From: Bacteroidaceae bacterium
Lineage (GTDB): Bacteria > Bacteroidota > Bacteroidia > Bacteroidales > Bacteroidaceae
Direction: 5' to 3'
Length of the DNA stretch: 64,000 nt
Assembly (NCBI GenBank): GCA_017940565.1
Contig: JAGAYH010000042.1
Location: 62,001-126,000 of the forward strand
Part shown: positions 24,472-32,264 of the stretch, one piece after another
Numbering within the stretch: position 1 is the first letter of the stretch
Layout of the letters: every line of letters starts with the position of its first letter
Made by a program: the position numbers and the translations under genes
Notes under the pieces: model-generated
Databases searched by the model: none
What the model was told of the DNA's origin: nothing
The model's input: the letters and a program-made list of their open reading frames with translations, nothing else

Positions 24472-25392
24472 TTATTTGGTTTCGAAGTATTCGCGGAGCA
24501 ACGTGAGCCCGGCCTTGCGGCGCATGTAGGGTTCCGAACCCGCTGTAGAGAGGTAGCAGTCGCCTGTGGCCACGCGGCGGATGCGGGGCCAAGCCTTCAA
24601 GGTGCCGTCGGCGAAGGCGTCGCTGAGCTGTTCGATGACCGCAGAGCCTATGCCTCCGCTCTTCTGGTGCTCCTCCAGGACGACGATGTTGGGGTGCATC
24701 TCGGCCAGTTGGACCAGGGCGTCGGCGCTGAGGGGCTTGATGAACGGCAGGGTATAGACGGCGGTGTCAATGCCGAGGGACTCTATCTGTGTGACGGCCT
24801 CGCTGAGGATGGAGCCGGAGGTAAGCAGCAGGTTGGGGCTCTCCGCTTCGCGCAAACAGTGAGGCTGGCCCATTTCGACGGGAGAGGCGCCGGAGGGGAA
24901 CACCTGTTTCTCGCCGGCTTTGCCCAGACGGATATACATGGGGCCGTCGTAGGCGGCCGAGAGCGTGGCCACGGCACGGGCTTCGCTGGGGTCGGAGGGA
25001 GAGGCTACGGCCATTTGGGGCAGGGCACGCATGACGGCCACGTCTTCCGTGGCGTGGTGGCTTACACCAAGGCTGCCGTAGGCGTAGCCGGCACCAACGG
25101 CCACTATCTTGACGTTGCCGCTGTAGTAGCACACGTCGTTGCGTATCTGCTCGATGCAGCGCAGGGTGGGGAAGTTGGCAATGGAGTAAATATAGACATT
25201 GTAGCCTTCACGGGCCAGTCCGGCGGCCACACCGGTCATGTTCTGCTCGGCGATACCGGCGTTGAGGAAGCGTTCGGGGAAACGGTCGCGGAACGGTTCA
25301 ACCACGTTGTATCCCAAATCGCCAACGATAAGGAAAATGCGCTCGTTGCGGGCGGCTTCTTCGATGAGTTGGTTGATAAATGCCGTTCTCAT
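24472..25392 (-). CDS. Transketolase-like C-terminal (Pyr/C-domain) subunit
   Basis: A 306-residue half-transketolase carrying the pyrimidine-binding and C-terminal domains. LNAGIAEQNMTGVAAGLA (about 43-60) includes the Glu that activates thiamine diphosphate; HHATEDVAVMRALP (about 116-129) is the conserved transketolase block, with substrate-binding His. With the N-terminal subunit just upstream it forms one active enzyme moving a two-carbon ketol unit. Its start overlaps the N-half stop by 4 bp. The position between sugar-nucleotide genes and a flippase suggests a special-purpose two-carbon transfer to a sugar rather than the pentose-phosphate pathway. The donor and acceptor are not proven. 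Confidence 0.92.
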   Translation of the reverse strand: MRTAFINQLIEEAARNERIFLIVGDLGYNVVEPFRDRFPERFLNAGIAEQNMTGVAAGLAREGYNVYIYSIANFPTLRCIEQIRNDVCYYSGNVKIVAVGAGYAYGSLGVSHHATEDVAVMRALPQMAVASPSDPSEARAVATLSAAYDGPMYIRLGKAGEKQVFPSGASPVEMGQPHCLREAESPNLLLTSGSILSEAVTQIESLGIDTAVYTLPFIKPLSADALVQLAEMHPNIVVLEEHQKSGGIGSAVIEQLSDAFADGTLKAWPRIRRVATGDCYLSTAGSEPYMRRKAGLTLLREYFETK

Positions 25393-26189
25393 AAGGCCAG
25401 TTCCTCCATAGCTTGTCGGTATTGTTCGTCATCGGGTGACTTGTAGTGCCAAGCCAGGCGGTCTTCCATGAAAGAGACGCCCTTGCCCTTCACCGTGTTG
25501 GCAATGACCACCGTGGGCCGCTCTGTTTCGTGGATGAAAGACTCGAAGGCATCGCCCAGGGCTTCGTGGTTGTGGCCGTCGATGTCGGCCACGGCGCAAC
25601 CGAAGGCACGGAACTTGTCGGCCAGGGGTTCGAGGCGCATCACGTCGTTGGTGTCGCCCAAACTCTGTATCTTGTTGTAGTCAATGATGGCGCAAAGGTT
25701 GTTGAGCCGATGATGAGCGGCAAACAGTAGGGCTTCCCAGTTGCTGCCTTCGTCCATTTCGCCGTCACCCAGGATGACATAGACGCGGTGTGGCTGGTGC
25801 TTCCGCTTGGCAGCCAACGCTAAACCGGCAGCGTAGGGCAAACCATGTCCTAAACTGCCGGCAGACATTTCCACTCCGGGCACGTGGTGTGAGATGTGGC
25901 TGAGCAACAGGCTGCCATCGGTGCCGTAGGTGTCGAGCCACTCCTCAGGGAAGAAGCCCTTGAGCGCAAGGGCGGCGTAGAGTGACACGCAGGCATGGCC
26001 CTTTGAGAGCAACAGCCGGTCGCGCCCTTCCCATTGGGGCTCGGCGGGCCTGACGTTGAGCCTGTCGCTGTAAAGCACGGCCAGAATGTCGGTCATGGAG
26101 AGCGCGCCGCCGATGTGTGAGGCGTGGGCGCGGTGAACCATGGAGATGGCTGTGCGGCGAATACGTTTTGCAAATTCTATGCTGGTCAT
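25389..26189 (-). CDS. Transketolase-like N-terminal (TPP-binding) subunit
   Basis: A 266-residue half-transketolase with the PP domain. HASHIGGALSMTDILAVLY (about 20-38) is the typical transketolase start, SKGHACVSLYAALA (about 69-82) follows, and GDGEMDEGSNWEALL through the Asn of IDYNK (about 141-172) is the GDG-X-N thiamine diphosphate and magnesium motif. It overlaps by 4 bp both the upstream SDR and the downstream C-half, a tight five-gene block rfbF-rfbG-SDR-tktN-tktC. Split transketolases also occur as metabolic enzymes, but full linkage to CDP-glucose genes here argues for a dedicated role in a branched or extended sugar. Confidence 0.92.
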   Translation of the reverse strand: MTSIEFAKRIRRTAISMVHRAHASHIGGALSMTDILAVLYSDRLNVRPAEPQWEGRDRLLLSKGHACVSLYAALALKGFFPEEWLDTYGTDGSLLLSHISHHVPGVEMSAGSLGHGLPYAAGLALAAKRKHQPHRVYVILGDGEMDEGSNWEALLFAAHHRLNNLCAIIDYNKIQSLGDTNDVMRLEPLADKFRAFGCAVADIDGHNHEALGDAFESFIHETERPTVVIANTVKGKGVSFMEDRLAWHYKSPDDEQYRQAMEELAL

Positions 26190-27076
26190 AGTTGTTGGTT
26201 GTTCTGTATATATTCAATGGTGGCCTTGAGACCATCCTCCAATGAGGTGCGTTCGAAGGGACCGAAAGCATGGATGAACTTGTTGGCGTTGCCCAAGATA
26301 ATCATCGACTGGTTCTCGCGGTAGGGCAGAGTGGGACGGAACTCGGTGGTTGAGGCCGTGAGCTGTCTGATGGTGTGGAACAATGTGCTGAGGGTGACGG
26401 GAACGGCCGAAGACAGATTGTAGATGCCGCTTTTGCCTTTCTTTCCGAGGGTGGAGACCACGGCACGGGCAAAATCTGCAACGTAGAGGTAAGAATAGCG
26501 TTGCTCGCCGCGGGTGGTGTCCATGGCTTCTCCGCGCAGGCAATGGCCAATGACGCTTGGGATGAGCCATTGTGGCCGCTGCCCCGGTCCATAGACGCTG
26601 AAGATGCGCAGCCATTGCCATGCCAAACCGTGTTTCCCGGCGTAGGCCTGCAGATGCTCGCAGCAGCTGATTTTGGCTTTTGCGTATTCCGACAGAGGCC
26701 GCAACGGTTGGTTTTCGTCTACTTCAGAGTCGATTCTTCCGTATTCGTCCTGACTGCCGAGCATCACCACTTGCTTGTAGGGATGCATGTGGAGCAGGTG
26801 TTCGGTCATCTCTACGTTTTCCTGTTGCACCTTGCCGTCATTCCGCCCCTTTGCATCCACTCCGCTCCAGGCAGCATGGATAAGTACGTCGGGACAGAAG
26901 GCTTTAACTTCGCTTTCCCATTGTGAACTGTCTGACGTGACCCATGTTACGCCGTTTAAGGTCGTGTGTGGTGACGTGGCCCGTCGCAAGCATAGCACAT
27001 GGTGCCCCTCGGTTGCGCATTGACGGGCGATGTGTTGTCCCAAAAAGCCTGTGGCACCAGTGATAAATATGTTCAT
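26186..27076 (-). CDS. NAD-dependent epimerase/dehydratase (SDR), putative CDP-sugar reductase
   Basis: A 296-residue extended short-chain dehydrogenase. It has the NAD(P) motif GATGFLG (residues 7-13), the catalytic YxxxK in EYAKAK (Tyr and Lys near 130-134), and a Ser in GSQDEYG upstream. In this operon the likely substrate is the CDP-4-keto-6-deoxy sugar made by RfbF and RfbG, or its two-carbon-extended form made by the transketolase pair; it would reduce or epimerise it. Start overlaps the rfbG stop by 4 bp and stop overlaps the transketolase N-half. The family is sure, the substrate is an inference from context. Confidence 0.85.
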   Translation of the reverse strand: MNIFITGATGFLGQHIARQCATEGHHVLCLRRATSPHTTLNGVTWVTSDSSQWESEVKAFCPDVLIHAAWSGVDAKGRNDGKVQQENVEMTEHLLHMHPYKQVVMLGSQDEYGRIDSEVDENQPLRPLSEYAKAKISCCEHLQAYAGKHGLAWQWLRIFSVYGPGQRPQWLIPSVIGHCLRGEAMDTTRGEQRYSYLYVADFARAVVSTLGKKGKSGIYNLSSAVPVTLSTLFHTIRQLTASTTEFRPTLPYRENQSMIILGNANKFIHAFGPFERTSLEDGLKATIEYIQNNQQL

Positions 27077-28143
27077 ACGTTGAGGTAACGGTCTATTTGT
27101 TCTTCACACAGCCGTCCGGCATCCTCCGCGCGGTAGCGCCTGTACCAGTCGGCCGTCAGCTGAAGTGTTGCATCCAACGACAGGCGTGGTGTCCAGCCCA
27201 GACGTTGCTGTGCTTTCGTGATGTCGAGTGTCAGCAGTTTGGCTTCGTGTACGGCGTTGGGTTCAGAAGCGTCATGCAAGGTGCCGCCGCCGTAGTATTC
27301 GGCCAGTTTGGAAGCGACGGTCCACACGTCGGCCACGGATTCTTGGAGAGGTCCGAAGTTCCAGGCCTCGCAGTAGTTTGTAGGTTCTTCCCACATTTTT
27401 TGTGCCAGCAGCAGGTAGCCGCCTAACGGTTCCAGCACGTGTTGCCAGGGACGTACGGCCCGCGGTGAGCGGATATCTATGGGGCGGCCGGCTTCCATGG
27501 CACGGATGCAGTCGGGCACGATGCGGTCTTTGGCCCAATCGCCGCCACCGACTACGTTGCCGGCCCGCACGCTGGCCAGGCTCTTGCCGTGGTGCCGGTA
27601 TTCGTCGGGATGCATGAAACTGCGGCGCCATGAACTGATGGCTATTTCGGCAGCTCCTTTCGACGAAGAGTAGGGGTCGTAACCGCCCAATGGGTCGTCT
27701 TCGCGGTAGCCTTGCAGCTGTTCTTTATTCTCATAACACTTGTCGGTGGTAATCATGACACCCACCCGTATACTGGGGGTCTGGCGCATGGCTTCCATCA
27801 CGTGGATGGTGCCCATCACGTTAGTCTCATAGGTTGCTACAGGCTGTTCGTAACTGAGTCGCACCAGCGGTTGGGCTGCCAGGTGAAACACAATGTCGGG
27901 TTGGTATTGTTTGAAAATCCGTGTGAGGTGTTCTCCGTCGCGTATGTCAACCCGCAGGTCGGCCTCCATGCGTTTGCCTACCCCTGACAGCACGTAGTTG
28001 TCGCGACTGGTCTGCGGGTCAAGGGCCACGCCGATGACCTTGGCTCCCATGCGGCAGAGCCACAGACACAGCCACGAGCCTTTGAATCCCGTGTGGCCCG
28101 TGACGAGCACACTCTTCCCCTGATAGAATTCTGGATTTACCAT
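27073..28143 (-). CDS. rfbG: CDP-glucose 4,6-dehydratase
   Basis: Converts CDP-glucose to CDP-4-keto-6-deoxyglucose in the cytoplasm. 356 residues, the usual length. Seen: NAD site GHTGFKGSW (about 16-24), AAQPLVRLSYEQP (about 81-93), TTDKCYENKE, catalytic YSSSK in YDPYSSSKGAAE, and VRAGNVVGGGDWAKDRIVPD, which is typical of this enzyme. The open frame extends 73 codons further upstream into rfbF, but that is a shadow; the ATG at 28143 overlaps the rfbF stop by 7 bp and begins the conserved MVNPEFYQGK. Second gene of the sugar operon. Confidence 0.95.
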   Translation of the reverse strand: MVNPEFYQGKSVLVTGHTGFKGSWLCLWLCRMGAKVIGVALDPQTSRDNYVLSGVGKRMEADLRVDIRDGEHLTRIFKQYQPDIVFHLAAQPLVRLSYEQPVATYETNVMGTIHVMEAMRQTPSIRVGVMITTDKCYENKEQLQGYREDDPLGGYDPYSSSKGAAEIAISSWRRSFMHPDEYRHHGKSLASVRAGNVVGGGDWAKDRIVPDCIRAMEAGRPIDIRSPRAVRPWQHVLEPLGGYLLLAQKMWEEPTNYCEAWNFGPLQESVADVWTVASKLAEYYGGGTLHDASEPNAVHEAKLLTLDITKAQQRLGWTPRLSLDATLQLTADWYRRYRAEDAGRLCEEQIDRYLNV

Positions 28144-28913
28144 ACCTTCCATGGGGCATTGCCTGCAGCCCACAATTCGTTCAACTCCTTGTTGTCGCGT
28201 AGCATGTCCATCGGTTTCCAGAAGCCGCGGTGCTTGTAGGCGTGCATTCTTCCGTCGCGGGCCAAAGCCTCGAGGGGTCCTTTCTCCAGAGCCACGGTGT
28301 CGTCGTCGGGCAGATAGTTGAATACTTCCGGCTCGCATACGAAGAAACCGATGTTTATCCATTTGCCGTCGCCTTCGGGTTTCTCACGGAAGGCGCGTAC
28401 CTGATTTGTTTCCGGGTCAATGTCCACGGCGCCGAATTTGCCCTGCGGCTTATACACCGACATGGTCAGCGCAGCCCCAGATGCCTCGTGCTCCTGTAGC
28501 GTGGCGGCGATGTCGATGTCGGCCACGCCGTCGCCGTAGGTAAGCAGGAAGCGCTCGCCGTGCACGTAGGGTTCGATGCGGCGTACACGTCCGCCTGTCA
28601 TGGTCTGCAGCCCCGTGTCCACCAGTGTCACGCGCCAGTGTTCGGCGTGGCTCGAGTGCACCTCCACGGAGTTGTTCGACAGGTCCACCGTCATATCGCT
28701 GTTGTGCAGGTAGTAGTTGGCAAAATACTCCTTGATGACATACTGCTTGTAGCCGCAGCATATGACGAAGTCGTTGATGCCGTAGTGGCTGTAGGTCTTC
28801 ATGATGTGCCACAGGATGGGCTTGCCGCCTATCTCCACCATCGGTTTGGGTATGATGTTGGTGGCTTCGCTCAACCTTGAACCGAAACCACCGGCCAAAA
28901 TCACCGCTTTCAT
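28137..28913 (-). CDS. rfbF: Glucose-1-phosphate cytidylyltransferase
   Basis: Makes CDP-glucose from CTP and glucose-1-phosphate, the entry step to CDP-dideoxy and CDP-branched sugars. 258 residues, full length. Seen: LAGGFGSRLSEAT (residues 6-18), KPMVEIGGKPILWHIM (about 23-38), the YGDGVADID metal site (about 126-134), REKPEGDG and a C-terminal FWKPMDMLRDN typical of RfbF. First gene of the operon, with TACTTTTG (28947-28954, minus) 34 bp upstream. No 3-dehydratase (RfbH) or its reductase is present, so a 3-deoxy product would need genes elsewhere. Confidence 0.95.
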   Translation of the reverse strand: MKAVILAGGFGSRLSEATNIIPKPMVEIGGKPILWHIMKTYSHYGINDFVICCGYKQYVIKEYFANYYLHNSDMTVDLSNNSVEVHSSHAEHWRVTLVDTGLQTMTGGRVRRIEPYVHGERFLLTYGDGVADIDIAATLQEHEASGAALTMSVYKPQGKFGAVDIDPETNQVRAFREKPEGDGKWINIGFFVCEPEVFNYLPDDDTVALEKGPLEALARDGRMHAYKHRGFWKPMDMLRDNKELNELWAAGNAPWKVW

Positions 28914-28946
28914 GCCTTCTCTTTTATTATTGTATTACTATAACTG

Positions 28947-28954
28947 CAAAAGTA
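28947..28954 (-). promoter_or_regulatory. -7 element of the sugar operon
   Basis: Minus-strand TACTTTTG, 34 bp before the rfbF ATG. Confidence 0.65.
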
Positions 28955-28991
28955 GCGAAAATATTTCACGTAGCTGCCGGTAAACGCTATT

Positions 28992-30434
28992 TTATTCAGC
29001 CGTAATGACAAAAGTGCTGATACTTTGCCTTGGCAGGGTATATGTCAGGATGCCTTCGCTGTCGGGGCGTGCTGTGGCTATGGCATCGCAGTTGTGCCTG
29101 CTGTCGGTGATGTAGCGTTTGACGGAGGTCTTAAGCTTAGATTTTAGAAATGGCAGACGTACGGAAAAGTTTACTTTGTAGTCCGAATTGTTCTGACTTA
29201 CCAGTACCAGTTCATTGCCGTCGGGCGACAGGGCGGCAATGCTGTTGGCGTCGTCCACATGGAGCAAGGTGTAGCCCTGTTTAATGAACCGTGTCACTTG
29301 CATCCTGACGAAGTAGTTCTTCACCCGCCAAAATGTTTCTTCCTTGAAACTGCCTCTGACGGTGCACCACTGGTCGTTGTTTTCCTCCATCACTTGCCAG
29401 TCGCACCACACGACGGGCTGCAGTTGTTTCAGATCGTCCATGAGCCGTCTGGACAGGCGCAAGTTACCTTCCAGTCCTCTGCCACCGGCTCCCGTTTCGC
29501 TCATCCACAGGGGAATGCCGGCTCCTTTCGTCCGCTGGCTCAGTTTCACGCGGCTCAGGCTGTCGGCCTCATAGGTATGGGTGTTCCATTGCCCGATGGC
29601 CGCCATCGTCTCCGGTTGGGCTTGGAAGGCGTCGAAGGTTTTGATTGACTGTTTCACTGAAGTTTCGTCAGTCACGGACAGGCGTGTTTTCAGTCGGGCC
29701 CGTTTCATCATGCGGCTCAGGATGCGGCTCACCTCCATCATGGTTGCAATGTCGAAGTGGCAGCCTTCCTGACCGCCGCCACGGCCCCAGTAACTGGTCT
29801 GCGGCTCGTTGAACGGTTCCAGACTGGTGAATTCCAGTCCGTACTTCTTTTTATAGTGTTTGCATACGTCCACCAGATAACGGCAGAAGTCCTTGCGGCA
29901 TTCGGGCCGCAGGTTATCATTTCCCGCCTCGTCGTGTCCGGCAGCACATCCGCTCACGGTCATGTAGTAGGGTGGCGTGTTGCTGAACGCCTCCACCATC
30001 AGGTCGTCGGGCCGCAGTCGGCGCAGTTTCAGGAGCACCCGGCGCTGTGCCGAGTCGGCTTCCCAGTGGTACTTGCCTTTTGCCTCCGGCTTGAAACCTT
30101 CCATTTCCGCCCGCAGTCCCTTGCCGCGTCCCATGTGATGCGGGTCGCAGTGGCGGTTCTCCGGATCGTCGCCGCCTGGAATGTTGTAGCGGAACACGTT
30201 GTAGTTCAGTCCGTCCTTGTCGGCAATCCAGTGGAGCAGGGTGTCCAGTTTGGCCTCGTCCCACCGGCCGCATTGTCCGGCCCACCAGCACAGCGAGACG
30301 CCCCAACCTTCGAGGCGCTGCAATCGTTCGGCCACATTGATTTCAAACGTCACGGTGCGCGCCGCCGATGTCGTTGCGCTTAAAAGCATGGTCAGTCCGA
30401 TGACCGCAGTCGTTATTCTTGGCAAAGGTTTCAT
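28992..30434 (-). CDS. Secreted GH30 family glycoside hydrolase
   Basis: A 480-residue exported enzyme with a signal peptide (about 1-24, ending SAA). LEGWGVSLCWWAGQ (about 42-55) is the typical GH30 opening. The acid/base Glu lies in LEPFNEPQTSYW (about 205-216) and the nucleophile in WMSETGAGG (about 314-322). A C-terminal beta-sandwich (about 385-480) completes the GH30 layout. The pattern is like endo-beta-1,6-galactanases or glucanases and it should cut polysaccharide in the periplasm or at the surface; the exact linkage is unknown. The -7 element TAACTTTG lies only 4 bp before the ATG, so its message may be leaderless. Confidence 0.88.
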   Translation of the reverse strand: MKPLPRITTAVIGLTMLLSATTSAARTVTFEINVAERLQRLEGWGVSLCWWAGQCGRWDEAKLDTLLHWIADKDGLNYNVFRYNIPGGDDPENRHCDPHHMGRGKGLRAEMEGFKPEAKGKYHWEADSAQRRVLLKLRRLRPDDLMVEAFSNTPPYYMTVSGCAAGHDEAGNDNLRPECRKDFCRYLVDVCKHYKKKYGLEFTSLEPFNEPQTSYWGRGGGQEGCHFDIATMMEVSRILSRMMKRARLKTRLSVTDETSVKQSIKTFDAFQAQPETMAAIGQWNTHTYEADSLSRVKLSQRTKGAGIPLWMSETGAGGRGLEGNLRLSRRLMDDLKQLQPVVWCDWQVMEENNDQWCTVRGSFKEETFWRVKNYFVRMQVTRFIKQGYTLLHVDDANSIAALSPDGNELVLVSQNNSDYKVNFSVRLPFLKSKLKTSVKRYITDSRHNCDAIATARPDSEGILTYTLPRQSISTFVITAE

Positions 30435-30438
30435 ATTG

Positions 30439-30446
30439 CAAAGTTA
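30439..30446 (-). promoter_or_regulatory. -7 element of GH30 gene, almost abutting the start codon
   Basis: Minus-strand TAACTTTG; only 4 bases separate it from the ATG (30434). Confidence 0.6.
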
Positions 30447-30514
30447 CAAATTATTTCTACAACTCCATTGATTGTGAAAAAGCAGAAAAGCCTTCCGAAA
30501 GGGCATTTGGAATG

Positions 30515-30554
30515 CACTAACTCCGTTTTCGTTGCTACGAAAACGGAGTTAGTG
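30515..30554. repeat. Family A inverted pair, perfect 18-bp hairpin
   Basis: CACTAACTCCGTTTTCGT (30515-30532) is the exact complement of 30537-30554, with a 4-base loop TGCT. Two head-to-head copies of the family A core (AAAACGGAGTTAG). No gene is supported in 30447-30665. Confidence 0.9.
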
Positions 30555-30665
30555 AAAATGGGTGCGCTGTGAGTCTGTCCCTATGCGGGCGCCGTGCTGT
30601 CGGCCTGAGGATTGTCGTGAGCGTTCTGGCTTCAGGGGAGCTGATTTGGTGGCAGAGCAACAAAA

Positions 30666-30698
30666 AATCACCGCTCCTGTATGACCGGGGCGGTGATT
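30666..30698 (-). terminator. Terminator of the sigma-factor operon
   Basis: AATCACCGCTCC (30666-30677) pairs with GGGGCGGTGATT (30687-30698); the A-run at 30662-30667 gives a U-tract on the minus strand, just after the 30723 gene. Confidence 0.8.
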
Positions 30699-30722
30699 GA
30701 GGTTGTGGGAGGGTGTGTCGTC

Positions 30723-31247
30723 TTATTTCTCTTTGGTGTTCGTCTGATATCGACCGAACATATTGCGGAGCATGAAACGGTCGAACTTCATGTCGGCGCG
30801 CATGACGCGCAGCAGTTTGTTGGCCGAAATCTGTTTGAGCATCTTTTTGTGGTATTCCTTCTCGATACTCTGCTTCTTGGCCTGCAGGTCGTGGATTTTG
30901 TCAAGGGTGTCGCGGCTGTCCGAGTTGGAGAGGTTGCCTTCGCAGGCTTGCTTGAGTATTCGGTGAATCTCGAAATCGGTTTTGCGCAACTTGTCCTTCA
31001 TCTCGTGCAGCAGCGGGCACACATAGTTGGCCTCGACCACGGTGAGCTGGGCGTGACGGGTGACAAATTCGTTTTCTGCTTTCATATATTCCCAAGGGGA
31101 GAAGGCCGGGCGGTGGTCGCCTTGTTGGCGCATGTTCTGGCCGTGATATTGCCACGGGCAGGTCTTGCCCTTGTTGTTCTCATCCTGTGCGCCGGCGGGG
31201 AGTGTCAGGAGGAGCAGGGCGGTGAGGGTAAAAAGTAGTTTTTTCAT
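30723..31247 (-). CDS. Exported helical protein, Spy/CpxP-like
   Basis: A 174-residue exported protein with a signal peptide (about 1-20, LPAGA-Q). The mature part is nearly all charged helix (KDKLRKTDFEIHRILKQ, KKQSIEKEYHKKMLKQI), similar in layout to Spy, CpxP and ZraP periplasmic chaperones or sensors; a PWQYHGQNMRQQGDHRP stretch with His and Met might bind metal. It is the last gene of the operon with an ECF sigma factor and a putative anti-sigma, so it may report on or protect the envelope. Family placement is by appearance only. Confidence 0.7.
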   Translation of the reverse strand: MKKLLFTLTALLLLTLPAGAQDENNKGKTCPWQYHGQNMRQQGDHRPAFSPWEYMKAENEFVTRHAQLTVVEANYVCPLLHEMKDKLRKTDFEIHRILKQACEGNLSNSDSRDTLDKIHDLQAKKQSIEKEYHKKMLKQISANKLLRVMRADMKFDRFMLRNMFGRYQTNTKEK

Positions 31248-31283
31248 TGTCGTATAGTTGTTCAGGTTAGTTTCCGATTGGTT

Positions 31284-31670
31284 TTATTCGCCGGTGGTGG
31301 CGTAGGCATAGATGTCCTGGGCGTCGAGCATGGTGAAGTCGCAGACTTCATTGACGTATTTGTCAATGTCTTCGTCGGTAAACTGTACGGCAGCGGTGGG
31401 CTGGTGTTCGGCGAAGTAGCGCTGCTGGTATTCGTACACCTTCACTCCGAAGGCGAGTCCGCAGATGGTGGCGGCCAGGTAGAGGTAAGGTTTCACACGT
31501 GTGAAGAGGGTAATCTTCTCCGTCTTTACGGTGACAGCGGGCACTGTCTGCTCGGGCTGTTGCTTGGGCAGGCTGGCCATGATGCGTGTGGCGGCATCTT
31601 CAAAGTAGCCCTCGGGAACTGTGAAGGGATTGCGCCCTGCGGCGTTTTCTGTCAGGTTTAGATTCCTCAT
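31284..31670 (-). CDS. Putative membrane anti-sigma factor
   Basis: A 128-residue protein with a cytoplasmic N-terminus (NPFTVPEGYFEDAATRIMA near 14-32, a motif common in Bacteroidota proteins encoded after ECF sigma genes), one transmembrane segment at about 62-78 (PYLYLAATICGLAFGV), and an acidic C-terminal part of about 45 residues in the periplasm. It follows the sigma gene by 46 bp. This is the usual place and topology of an anti-sigma factor, although no zinc-binding anti-sigma HxxxCxxC motif is present. It would hold the sigma factor until an envelope signal arrives. Function is inferred from topology and context. Confidence 0.6.
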   Translation of the reverse strand: MRNLNLTENAAGRNPFTVPEGYFEDAATRIMASLPKQQPEQTVPAVTVKTEKITLFTRVKPYLYLAATICGLAFGVKVYEYQQRYFAEHQPTAAVQFTDEDIDKYVNEVCDFTMLDAQDIYAYATTGE

Positions 31671-31716
31671 GATATTGTGACTTTGTGTATTTTAGACGGA
31701 GGGTGCCGGTGAAGGT

Positions 31717-32262
31717 TTAATCGTGTTCATTAAAATATTTTTCTATTTTCTCCACGGCAAAGTGATAGGAAGCCTTGAGGGCCCCGACGCTGGTGTCGAG
31801 AATTTCGCTCATTTCTTCGTATTTCATGTTCTGGAAGTATTTCATGTTGAATACTTGCCGCTGCTTTTCGGGCAATGTCTGAATGGCTTGCTGCAGCATG
31901 AGGTCTGTTTCGTCGCCGTCGAAGTAAGGGTCGCTCTCGAGCCGGTTGGCCAGGTCGGCTTCGGGGTCGTCTATGGTGACGGTGTCGCGGCGCCGCTGCA
32001 GGAAGGTGAGGCTTTCGTTGGCTGCGATACGGTAGAGCCAAGTGCTGAGCTTGGCATCGCCGCGGAAGTTGTCGAGGTTGGTCCACGCCTTGATGAAGGT
32101 GTTCTGGAGTACGTCGTTGGCATCGTCATGGTAGGTCACCATGTGACGTATCTGCCAGTAGAGCTGTGAGGTGTACTTGCGCACCAGCAGTTCAAAGGCC
32201 GCCCGTTGGCCCCCGGGTTGCGACAGCCGCTCCATGATTTCTTTGTCGGTGATGCGTGCCAT
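31717..32262 (-). CDS. ECF RNA polymerase sigma factor
   Basis: A 181-residue group IV sigma-70 factor. Region 2 spans about 20-90 with DVLQNTFIKAWTNLDNFRG (2.2 core binding) and LSTWLYRIAANESLTFLQRR (2.3-2.4). Region 4 spans about 120-178 with LPEKQRQVFNMKYFQNMKYEEMSEIL and a helix-turn-helix recognising -35. It directs RNA polymerase to a small regulon, probably envelope genes including its own operon. It starts 2 bp after the L,D-transpeptidase stop, so the two are co-translated. Family is very secure; the regulon is unknown. Confidence 0.95.
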   Translation of the reverse strand: MARITDKEIMERLSQPGGQRAAFELLVRKYTSQLYWQIRHMVTYHDDANDVLQNTFIKAWTNLDNFRGDAKLSTWLYRIAANESLTFLQRRRDTVTIDDPEADLANRLESDPYFDGDETDLMLQQAIQTLPEKQRQVFNMKYFQNMKYEEMSEILDTSVGALKASYHFAVEKIEKYFNEHD

Positions 32263-32264
32263 AC

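Noticed and set aside
24226..25446. 406-codon plus-strand frame over the transketolase C-half
   Set aside because: Its start reads through a family A array (TKTDL-type peptide) and then antisense to tktC; a shadow.
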